DNA of 64,000 bases from Collinsella intestinalis DSM 13280 (lineage in GTDB: Bacteria > Actinomycetota > Coriobacteriia > Coriobacteriales > Coriobacteriaceae): contig NZ_GG692710.1 in assembly GCF_000156175.1 (NCBI RefSeq), positions 1,301,256 to 1,365,255 of the forward strand, written 5' to 3'. Positions 57,222 to 64,000 of this stretch are shown here, piece after piece (the first letter of the stretch is position 1; each line of letters opens with the position of its first letter). The notes under the pieces are model-generated. The model did not search any database. It was not told the DNA's origin and saw nothing but the letters and a program-made list of their open reading frames with translations. Position numbers and translations under genes: made by a program.

Positions 57222-57971
57222 ATGGCCGGAACGCATCGCGGGAAATCCGGCGTCGATCGGGTCGAACGTCTGCGCCCCTCTGCGTTTGCGCAGTACAGGG
57301 CCCTACTTGCCAAAGACGTTCGGCAGGAGCTCCGTACGCGCGAGATGCTCACGTCGATGATCGTCTATTCGCTGCTCGTGCTCACCATTTACGGCGCCGC
57401 GCTCGCCCAGGTGGGGGATAAGTTGCAGGTCGTATCTTTCGCGGGCGGCCTGCTGTGGGCGCTCATCGTGTTCACGAGCCTGCTGGGGCTCAACCGCAGT
57501 TTCAGTCATGAGACCGAGTCGAGTTGCCTCGAGGGCATTTTGCTCGCGCCGATCGACCGCGCGGTGGTGTTTCTTGCCAAGGCGACGTCCAACTTGCTGT
57601 TCCTTCTGATGGTCGAGTTGGTCACGGTTCCGCTGTTCTTCGTGTTCTTCCTTTCGGGTGCCGAGCTGCCGCCCACGACTCCCATGATCTTGCTGCCGCT
57701 GTTGGTCGGTACGATCGGCGTGGCGGGGGTCGGTACGCTGCTGTCCACCATGGCGATTGACACGCGCGGCCGCGACGTGCTGCTCGCGATTTTGTTCATC
57801 CCCGTGGCATTTCCACTGCTGTACGCTTGCGTCTCCGCGACCGGTGTTGCGCTGATGGGCGTCGAGGGAGCCTTTGCCACGTTCTGGCGGAGCCTGGCGC
57901 TCGCCGCCGCGTATGACGTGGTGATGGTCGCTGCCGCGTGGGGCTTGTACGAATTCGCCCTCGATTCCTAG
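57222..57971 (+). CDS. ccmB: Cytochrome c biogenesis permease CcmB
   Basis: A 249-residue membrane protein with about six helices; LLAKDVRQELRTREMLTSMIVYSLLVL and GLNRSFSHETESSCLEGILLAPIDR match CcmB. It pairs with CcmA. It abuts ccmA with no gap. A 206-base gap follows before ccmC, possibly with its own promoter (TAGTATGTAAT near 58103). Confidence 0.92.
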   Translation: MAGTHRGKSGVDRVERLRPSAFAQYRALLAKDVRQELRTREMLTSMIVYSLLVLTIYGAALAQVGDKLQVVSFAGGLLWALIVFTSLLGLNRSFSHETESSCLEGILLAPIDRAVVFLAKATSNLLFLLMVELVTVPLFFVFFLSGAELPPTTPMILLPLLVGTIGVAGVGTLLSTMAIDTRGRDVLLAILFIPVAFPLLYACVSATGVALMGVEGAFATFWRSLALAAAYDVVMVAAAWGLYEFALDS

Positions 57972-58177
57972 CGCTCCATGATCTGCCGGTTTCCATCGAG
58001 ACCGTGCCCGCGCGCCGTGTGCGGTGCGTTGCGTGTCGCGCGCCGAGTGCCGTGCGTTGCCTCCGCCCCCATCTATCGGGGTTGCGCCCGTGCGGCATGC
58101 GCTAGTATGTAATGACAAAAATCGCAGGTTCGTGGCGTAAGCGTCCGATGCCTGCCATATGCATGGAAGGGAGCAAG

Positions 58178-59071
58178 ATGCGTGAGAAGCTCGCCGACAG
58201 GCTGGTGCCCGCATTGCTCGCGATAGGCGCCGTGCTCACTGCGATCGACGTGGTGTGGACGTTCACGGTGGCTCCGCTGGTACAGGGAGCGAGGCTCTCA
58301 GAGCCCGCGATCATCGCCGGTCAGGTGGTCACCACCAAGTTGCTGCTCAGCCAAAAAATCTTTTATCTGCACGTCCCTGTGGCCGTGGCGTCGTTCGCGG
58401 CGATGGCCGTTGCCGCCTTTTTCGCCGCCCGCTTCCTTGCTACGAAGGACCGTGCGCACGACCGCGCGTCTCGCACGGCAATGCAGGTCACGCTCGTGTT
58501 CATCATCGCCACGATGATCTCGGGCGACGTGTGGACGCGTTTCGAGTGGGGTGTCTGGTGGGTCTGGGAGCCGCGCCTCACCACGTATTTCATCCTCATG
58601 TTGCTGGTGATCGGCTACTTCATCCTGCGTAACGCGCTCGACGATCCCGAGCGTTCCGCACGCTTTGGCGCGGTGTTTTGCATCATCGCCTTCATCGACG
58701 CGCCCATTTCGTTCTTCATCACGCGCTTGGTGCCGAGCTCCGTGCACCCCGTGGTGTTCCGGACCGATTCGGGCTTGCCGCCGGCGATGCTCATTCCGTT
58801 CTTGCTCGGCTTGTTCGGCATGTGCATGATCGCGTTTGCCCTGTATCGCTATGCCCTGCGGGTCAATACCGCCGCGGATGAGGTGGAGGAGCTGAAGGAG
58901 CGCCTCGAGGAGCTCGATGCCTCGGCTCAGCGCGCCGCGGCCGATGAGGCGCTCGAGCGCCTGCAGGCTCAGGCCGCCGCGCTGGTTGCGACCGACCCCG
59001 CTGCCGACTCTGCCGCTGACCCCGCCGCCCACGTGGGCGACATGCCGCCTATCCCGTCCAAGGAGGATTAA
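58178..59071 (+). CDS. ccmC: Haem transporter/handling protein CcmC
   Basis: A 297-residue protein with six membrane helices and the CcmC tryptophan motif GVWWVWEPRLTT. Conserved His residues on each side (FYLHVPVA, and SVHPVV) match the haem ligands. The C-terminal tail of about 60 residues is a charged coiled-coil-like extension (DEVEELKERLEELDASAQRA) followed by an Ala/Pro/Asp-rich stretch, longer than in E. coli CcmC. ATG 58178 follows AAGGGAG. Confidence 0.93.
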   Translation: MREKLADRLVPALLAIGAVLTAIDVVWTFTVAPLVQGARLSEPAIIAGQVVTTKLLLSQKIFYLHVPVAVASFAAMAVAAFFAARFLATKDRAHDRASRTAMQVTLVFIIATMISGDVWTRFEWGVWWVWEPRLTTYFILMLLVIGYFILRNALDDPERSARFGAVFCIIAFIDAPISFFITRLVPSSVHPVVFRTDSGLPPAMLIPFLLGLFGMCMIAFALYRYALRVNTAADEVEELKERLEELDASAQRAAADEALERLQAQAAALVATDPAADSAADPAAHVGDMPPIPSKED

Positions 59072-59266
59072 ATGGATCCGATTCTCTCCGAGGTCTATTC
59101 GACCGTGTTGCCCGCCGCCCCCTACGTGCTCGCTGCGTATGCGGGCATCCTGCTCGCCCTGTTCGCCTTCGTCTTCTCCCTTTGGCGTAAGTCCAAGCGC
59201 ACCGAGGCCGATATCGACGCCCTCAAGCGCGCCCTCGAGGATCGTGAGCGCCGTGCGGGTAAGTAG
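59072..59266 (+). CDS. ccmD: CcmD-like small membrane protein
   Basis: A 64-residue protein with one membrane helix (about 17-38) and a charged C terminus (RTEADIDALKRALEDRERR). It begins at the base after the ccmC stop codon. CcmD helps release haem-loaded CcmE from the CcmABC complex; the family is short and divergent, so the call relies on topology and position. Confidence 0.75.
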   Translation: MDPILSEVYSTVLPAAPYVLAAYAGILLALFAFVFSLWRKSKRTEADIDALKRALEDRERRAGK

Positions 59267-59312
59267 TCGTGCCTGGCCAACGCGTGCGGGCGTGAATGGC
59301 GCGGCCGCTCGT

Positions 59313-59449
59313 GAGGCTATGAACGATTTGCCGCCAAGAAAAGGAGCTTATGAACCATTCGTTCATAAGCTCCTTTTTTGTTACACGTATCTACCTGCGG
59401 AAATAATGCACTCAAAACAGGTGGCAGGGAGTTAATCGTTCATAACCTC
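59313..59449. repeat. Nested palindrome around the ccm terminator
   Basis: Outer arms GAGGCTATGAACGATT (59313-59328) and the complement at 59434-59449 (one mismatch) enclose the perfect terminator stem. The four arms share the core TATGAAC/GTTCATA. Confidence 0.75.
59341..59379 (+). terminator. Terminator of the ccm operon
   Basis: Perfect 15-base arms AAGGAGCTTATGAAC / GTTCATAAGCTCCTT around CATTC, running into TTTTTT. Confidence 0.92.
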
Positions 59450-59458
59450 CAGCAGTAT

Positions 59459-59527
59459 CCAACGGCTTCCGACAGCCCCGACAGCCACCAACGGCCTCCG
59501 ACGGCCACCAACGGCTTCCAACGGCCG
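59459..59527. repeat. Short imperfect tandem repeat
   Basis: CCAACGGC(C/T)TCC(G/A)ACGGCC occurs three times (from 59459, 59488 and 59508), the first copy expanded by 9 bases. It lies between the ccm terminator and the ABC exporter 3' end. No gene in 59267-59615. Confidence 0.7.
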
Positions 59528-59615
59528 CGAACTGCGCTGCCAACGACCTGTCCGGAGCGGGGCGTCCGGGCCGCTCGTCGGAAGCGCCCGTCTCGCCCCG
59601 CATCGAAGGGCGGGC

Positions 59616-61535
59616 CTACTCGAGTTCAAACGCGCCGGTGTAGAGCTGGTAGTAGTAACCGCGCTTGGCGATGAGCTCGTCGTGCGTGCCGCGCTCGATC
59701 ACGCGTCCGTGGTCCAGGCAGATGATGACATCGGAGTTGCGCACGGTGCTCAGGCGATGGGCGATCACGAAGGTCGTGCGGCCCTGCATGAGCGCGTCCA
59801 TACCGCGTTGCACGATGGCCTCGGTGCGCGTGTCGATGGAGCTCGTCGCCTCGTCCAGGATCATCGCCGGCGGATCGGCAACCGCGGCGCGCGCGATGGA
59901 GATGAGCTGGCGCTGTCCCTGCGAGAGCTGCGAGCCGTTGCCGGTGAGCATGGTGTCGTACCCCTCGGGCAGGCGACGGATGAAGTCGTCGGCTCCCGCG
60001 AGCTCGGCGGCATGGATACACTCCTCGTCGGTGGCCTCAAGGCTGCCGTAGCGGATGTTGTCCATCACGGTGCCGGTGAACAGGTTGACGTCCTGGAGCA
60101 CCACGCCGAGCGAACGGCGCAGGTCTGCCTTGCGGATCTTGTTCACGTTGATGCCGTCGTAGCGGATCTTGCCGTCGGCGATGTCGTAGAAGCGGTTGAT
60201 GAGGTTGGTGATCGTCGTCTTGCCCGCGCCCGTCGCGCCCACAAAGGCGACCTTCTGACCGGGCTTGGCGTACACGGACACGCCGTGCAAAACCTCGTGG
60301 TCCGGGGTATAGCCAAAGTCGACGTCGTCCATCTGCACGTCGCCGCGCAGGGGCACATAGGTCACGGTGCCGTCCGCGCGGTGCGGGTGCTTCCAGGCCC
60401 ACAGGCCGGTGTGGTGGTCGGCCTCCTCGATCTCCCAGGTATCCGGGTTGACCTGGGCGTTCACGAGCGTGACGTACCCCTCGTCGGTCTCGAGCTCCTC
60501 GTCGAGAAGAGCGAAGATGCGCTCAGCGCCCGCCAGGCCCATGACCACGGCGTTGATCTGCTGGGAGATCTGGCCAATCTGACCGCAGAACTGCTTGGTC
60601 ATGTTGAGGAACGGAACCACCACGGCGATGGACAGCGGCAGGCCCGAGATGGACAGATTCGGAACGCCGAGCGCGAGGAACACGCCACCTGCCAGGGCAA
60701 CCATCACGTAGATGAGGTTGCCGAGGTTCATGAGGACGGGCATGAGGATATTGGCGAACATGTTCGCCTTCTGGGACACCTCGAACAGGCGCTCGTTGCG
60801 CTCGTCGAAATCGGCCTCAGCGGCCGCCTCATGGCAGAACGCCTTCACGACTTTCTGGCCGCCCATGACCTCCTCGATATGACCCTCGACCACGCCGAGC
60901 TCGCGCTGCTGCGCGATGAAGAAGCGGGCGGAGTTTGAGCCGAGCACCTTGGTGAGCGCGACCATGCACAGCACGCCGATGACGATGACCAGGCACATCC
61001 ACACCGAGAAGTAGAGCATGATGCTGAACACCGTGGTCAAAACGATGACGGTCATGACCAGGTTTGGCAGCGATTGCGAGATCATCTGGCGCAGGGTGTC
61101 GATGTCGTTGGTGTAGTGCGACATGATGTCGCCGCGCTGGTTGGTGTCGAAGTAACGGATCGGCAGGTTCTGCATGTGGTTGAACATCTTCTCGCGCAGC
61201 TTCATGAGCGAACCCTGCGTGACGACGCCCATGTAGCGGTTCCAGAAGAGCGAGGACAGGTTGCCGATGATGTAGATGACGGCGAGCGTGGTCACGAGGC
61301 CCAAGATCTGCGGGCGCGCTGCGGCCCAATCGCCGGTCTGCCAAGAGGTCGAGATGACCTCGAGGGCCTTCTGCAGGAAGACCGAACCGATGGAGTTGAT
61401 GAGGGCGCACAGCACCACGCCGAGCATCACCAGCGGAAGCAGGACCGGATAGAACGAGAAGAGCATCTTGACGAGGCGCTTGAGCGTGCCGGGCCTGGAG
61501 CCCCTGGCGCGTGCGTTGTTGGCGGGCTTACTCAT
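59616..61535 (-). CDS. ABC exporter half, catalytically canonical subunit
   Basis: A 639-residue half-transporter: six membrane helices (about 30-330) then an ATPase with Walker A GATGAGKTT, Walker B MILDEATSSID and switch His in VIAHRLS. The signature reads LSQGQRQ rather than LSGGQ. Starts at 61535, overlapping the upstream subunit by 8 bases; GGGGGTGAGG upstream. It forms a heterodimer with the next gene. Related to drug and lipid exporters such as BmrCD and TM287/288. Confidence 0.93.
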   Translation of the reverse strand: MSKPANNARARGSRPGTLKRLVKMLFSFYPVLLPLVMLGVVLCALINSIGSVFLQKALEVISTSWQTGDWAAARPQILGLVTTLAVIYIIGNLSSLFWNRYMGVVTQGSLMKLREKMFNHMQNLPIRYFDTNQRGDIMSHYTNDIDTLRQMISQSLPNLVMTVIVLTTVFSIMLYFSVWMCLVIVIGVLCMVALTKVLGSNSARFFIAQQRELGVVEGHIEEVMGGQKVVKAFCHEAAAEADFDERNERLFEVSQKANMFANILMPVLMNLGNLIYVMVALAGGVFLALGVPNLSISGLPLSIAVVVPFLNMTKQFCGQIGQISQQINAVVMGLAGAERIFALLDEELETDEGYVTLVNAQVNPDTWEIEEADHHTGLWAWKHPHRADGTVTYVPLRGDVQMDDVDFGYTPDHEVLHGVSVYAKPGQKVAFVGATGAGKTTITNLINRFYDIADGKIRYDGINVNKIRKADLRRSLGVVLQDVNLFTGTVMDNIRYGSLEATDEECIHAAELAGADDFIRRLPEGYDTMLTGNGSQLSQGQRQLISIARAAVADPPAMILDEATSSIDTRTEAIVQRGMDALMQGRTTFVIAHRLSTVRNSDVIICLDHGRVIERGTHDELIAKRGYYYQLYTGAFELE

Positions 61536-63405
61536 GGGCCTCACCCCCTTCCTGCATCGTGGTTTCGAATGCGTGGGTAAGTTCTGCGGCGGTTTGACGA
61601 TCGGCGTCGCTGGTCTCGCGTGTTGCGGACGCATCGTCATCGGCGTTCTGGGAGCCGTCGCCGTCCACGGTCTCCTCACCCATCTTGTTTTGCGAGGTGA
61701 ACGTCTCGCGGTAGATCTCGGAGGTCTCGAGCAGCTCCTCGTGCGTGCCCATTGCGGCAATGCGGCCGCCCTCCATCACGATGATGCGGTCGGCGTCCTG
61801 CACGGAGGCGATGCGCTGGGCGATGATGAGCTTGGTGGTCTCGGGCAGGTAGGCGGCGAGGCCCGCGCGGATCTTGGCATCGGTCTTGGTGTCCACGGCG
61901 CTCGTGGAGTCGTCCAAGATCAAGATCTTGGGACGGCGCAGCAGGGCTCGCGCGATGCACAGGCGCTGCTTCTGACCGCCCGAGACGTTGGAGCCGCCCT
62001 GTTCGATCCATGTGTCGTAGCCCTTCGGGAAGCCGTCGATGAACTCGTCGGCGCAGGCCAGATGGGCCGCCTCGCGGACCTCCTCATCGGTGGCGTTCTC
62101 GTCGCCCCAGCGCAGGTTCTCCGCGATGGTGCCGCTGAACAGGACGTTCTTCTGCAGTACCATGGCCACCTCGTGGCGCAGCGCATCGAGGTCGTAAGAG
62201 CGCACATCGCGCCCGCCCACGCGCACGGTGCCCTCGGTCGCGTCGTACAGGCGTGCGATGAGGTTCACGAGCGTGGACTTGGCGGAACCGGTCCCGCCGA
62301 TGATGCCGACGGTCTCGCCGCTTGCGATATGCAGGTCGATGTCGTCGAGTGCCTGGCGCTCGGCGTGCTCGGAGTACTTGAAGCTCACATGGTCGAAGTC
62401 GATCGAGCCGTCCGCGACCTCGTGTGCGGCCTCGGCGGGGTTCGTGATGGTGGGCTCGGCGTTCAGCACCTCGACGATACGGTTCGCGCTCTCCTCGGAC
62501 ATGGTGACCATCACGAAGATCATGGAGAGCTGCATGAGGCTCATGAGGATCTGGAATCCGTAGGTGAAGGTGGAGGAGAGCTGGCCCACGTCGAACAGAG
62601 TGCCCTGGCTGGTGATGATGAGCTTGGAACCCAGGTAGATGATGACGACGAAGGCGCCGTTGACGCACAGGTTCATCATCGGGTTGTTGAGGGCGAGCAG
62701 CTTCTCGGCGCGGGTGAAGTCGGCGCGGACGTCTTCGGCGGCGCGGGCGAACTTCTCCTTCTCGTAGTTCTCACGCACGTAGCTCTTGACCACGCGCATG
62801 CCGGTCACGTTCTCCTCGACCGACTCGTTGAGCGCGTCGTACTTGCGGAATACGCGGGTGAAGATCGGCCCGACCCTGTGGATGATGAATCCCAGACCGC
62901 AGCCGAGCAGCGGGATCATGGCCAGGTAGACAAAGGAGATGTAGCCGCCCATGGCGTAGGCCATGGCAAAGGCGAATACCAAGACGAGCGGCGCGCGGAC
63001 GGCGATGCGGATGATGAGCATGAACGCCTGCTGCACGTTGGTGACGTCGGTGGTGAGGCGCGTCACGAGCGACGAGCTCGAGAAGCGGTCGATGTTGGCG
63101 AACGAGAACGTCTGGATCTTGTAGAACAGGTCGTGGCGCAGGTTCTTGGCAAAACCGCAGCTTGCGTAGCTGCAGGTGACGCCCGCCGCCGCACCGAAGA
63201 ACAGCGAGACGAGCGCGAGGCCCACGAGAACGCCGGCCGTGGGCATGATCTGTGCGATCTGCGCGCCGTCTTTGATGGTGTCGATGAGGTTGGCCGTGAC
63301 GAAGGGAATCGCCATTTCGCAGGCGACCTCGCACAGCACCAGGATCGGTGTGGCAATGGACGGCAGCTTGTAATCGCGAACGGATGACACGAGGGTTTTA
63401 ATCAT
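61528..63405 (-). CDS. ABC exporter half, degenerate-site subunit
   Basis: A 625-residue half-transporter with six membrane helices and an ATPase of altered motifs: Walker A GGTGSAKST (Ala for a conserved Gly), Walker B ILILDDSTSAVD (Asp for catalytic Glu) and IAQRI in place of the switch His. Its signature NVSGGQKQ is normal. In a heterodimer this leaves one active and one degenerate nucleotide site. The C-terminal 60 residues are an acidic tail. ATG 63405 follows GGGAGGA and overlaps the marR stop. Confidence 0.93.
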   Translation of the reverse strand: MIKTLVSSVRDYKLPSIATPILVLCEVACEMAIPFVTANLIDTIKDGAQIAQIMPTAGVLVGLALVSLFFGAAAGVTCSYASCGFAKNLRHDLFYKIQTFSFANIDRFSSSSLVTRLTTDVTNVQQAFMLIIRIAVRAPLVLVFAFAMAYAMGGYISFVYLAMIPLLGCGLGFIIHRVGPIFTRVFRKYDALNESVEENVTGMRVVKSYVRENYEKEKFARAAEDVRADFTRAEKLLALNNPMMNLCVNGAFVVIIYLGSKLIITSQGTLFDVGQLSSTFTYGFQILMSLMQLSMIFVMVTMSEESANRIVEVLNAEPTITNPAEAAHEVADGSIDFDHVSFKYSEHAERQALDDIDLHIASGETVGIIGGTGSAKSTLVNLIARLYDATEGTVRVGGRDVRSYDLDALRHEVAMVLQKNVLFSGTIAENLRWGDENATDEEVREAAHLACADEFIDGFPKGYDTWIEQGGSNVSGGQKQRLCIARALLRRPKILILDDSTSAVDTKTDAKIRAGLAAYLPETTKLIIAQRIASVQDADRIIVMEGGRIAAMGTHEELLETSEIYRETFTSQNKMGEETVDGDGSQNADDDASATRETSDADRQTAAELTHAFETTMQEGGEAHE

Positions 63406-63889
63406 CAAGTTCCTCCCAGGTGACGCGGATCTTCTCGAGCATCTCGGCGAGCTGCTCCTGTTCCTCGACGGTTAGAGCGGCGAAGGCGCTGCGGCGGAAG
63501 CGGTCGCGCTTCTCGTGTTCGAGGTGGGCGAGGCGCGTGCCCTCGTCAGTGAGGTGGACGAACAGCTGGCGACGGTCCTTGGTGTCGCGCGTGCGCTCGA
63601 TCAGGCCGGCAGTCTCCATCTTGGAGAGGATCTCGGAGAGCGAACCGGGCTTGATCTCAAAGCGCATGCCGAGCTCCTGTTGGGAGAGCGTCCCCCCGCA
63701 GCGGTCGAGCATGCATAGGATGGGGATCTGGCCGGATCGGCCGCCGCCGTGGAAATGCATGTAGTGGCCGCAGAAGCCGAGCCCCCTGAGAATGCGCTTG
63801 GCGCGCATGATCGTCTCGTCCTGCTGTGCCTCGGGTGTCTCGATGCTGCTCATGGCCCGGCAGATCGCGCTGGGCGTGGGTGTTTCCAT
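63398..63889 (-). CDS. MarR-family regulator of the exporter
   Basis: A 163-residue MarR protein: HTH LSQQELGMRFEIKPGSLSEILSKMETAGLIER, wing RDTKDRRQLFVHLTDEG. A His/Cys cluster, GLFCGHYMHFHGGG-like (residues about 62-74), may bind metal or ligand. Start 63889 is backed by AGGAGG. First gene of a three-gene operon; probably autoregulated through the repeated motif upstream. Confidence 0.92.
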   Translation of the reverse strand: METPTPSAICRAMSSIETPEAQQDETIMRAKRILRGLGFCGHYMHFHGGGRSGQIPILCMLDRCGGTLSQQELGMRFEIKPGSLSEILSKMETAGLIERTRDTKDRRQLFVHLTDEGTRLAHLEHEKRDRFRRSAFAALTVEEQEQLAEMLEKIRVTWEELDD

Positions 63890-63923
63890 GTCTGTTCCTC
63901 CTACTCTCGAATTCGTCCACTCG

Positions 63924-63952
63924 AGGGTACGAGTGCCCGGCATGATAGTCAA
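63924..63952 (-). promoter_or_regulatory. marR-exporter promoter
   Basis: On the minus strand, TTGACT (63952-63947), 17-base spacer, TACCCT (63929-63924), about 35 bases before the marR start. Confidence 0.65.
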
Positions 63953-63977
63953 GGTACCGAACAATATGGAACCGAAC
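63953..63977 (-). promoter_or_regulatory. Candidate operator: direct repeat
   Basis: GTTCGGTTCC and GTTCGGTACC are direct repeats separated by ATATT, abutting the -35 of the exporter promoter on its upstream side. Direct (not inverted) repeats are uncommon as MarR sites, so this could serve another regulator. Confidence 0.45.
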
Positions 63978-64000
63978 GTTAATGTGCCCGTCGCACGACA

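Noticed and set aside
59459-59527. Possible CRISPR-like array
   Set aside because: Units are adjacent and imperfect with no unique spacers, so it is a plain tandem repeat.

Overview
The window is GC-rich, densely coding chromosome of a Gram-positive anaerobe. The gene set points to a Collinsella-like member of the Coriobacteriia (Actinomycetota): a Tat-exported ferredoxin with an aldehyde ferredoxin oxidoreductase and a membrane multihaem cytochrome c, an NfnAB pair, class B sortase, LPXTG surface enzyme, many strongly acidic hypothetical proteins and many long intergenic palindromes. The taxonomic call is from gene content and style only; no database was searched.

Layout. 0-5 kb: a 5S rRNA (end of an rRNA operon to the left), an acidic hypothetical protein, typA, another hypothetical and an IscU-like scaffold. 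5-9 kb: a three-gene redox operon (Tat ferredoxin, tungsten/molybdenum AOR, membrane pentahaem cytochrome c). 9-16 kb: a TSCPD protein, a Tat lipoprotein, a two-component system split by a repeat, purC, a membrane protein and an M29 aminopeptidase. 16-23.5 kb: tRNA-Lys, structured intergenic DNA and a 2133-residue cell-wall-anchored GH31 glycosidase with cohesin-like and dockerin-like modules. 23.5-31.5 kb: carAB, a winged-helix regulator, purE, sortase B and a MoaE-like protein.

31.8-40.3 kb: a membrane protein, then an N-acetylmuramic acid (MurNAc) catabolic island: a divergent YfeW/PBP4B-like hydrolase, murR, murQ, murP and mupG. 40.7-49.7 kb: nfnAB, pth, glmU, prs and an ECF vitamin transporter (T, fused A-A, S). 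49.7-53.4 kb: xth, a folP-folK fusion and coaX. 53.5-59.3 kb: System I cytochrome c maturation genes ccmE-F-A-B-C and a CcmD-like protein, which would haem-load cytochromes such as the one in the redox operon. 59.6-63.9 kb: a marR-controlled heterodimeric ABC exporter.

The most unusual content is (a) the apparent respiratory AOR module whose ferredoxin is Tat-exported while the catalytic subunit has no leader, ending in a cytochrome with non-standard haem spacing; (b) several families of intergenic palindromes, one of them a doublet whose perfect stems differ by compensating base changes around a conserved 11-base loop; (c) domain oddities: a tandem-OB CcmE of the Cys-type, a roughly 130-residue insert in the active-site region of dihydropteroate synthase, a MoaE-like protein without its C-terminal catalytic region, and an IscU-like scaffold that swaps one ligand Cys for a C-terminal four-Cys motif.
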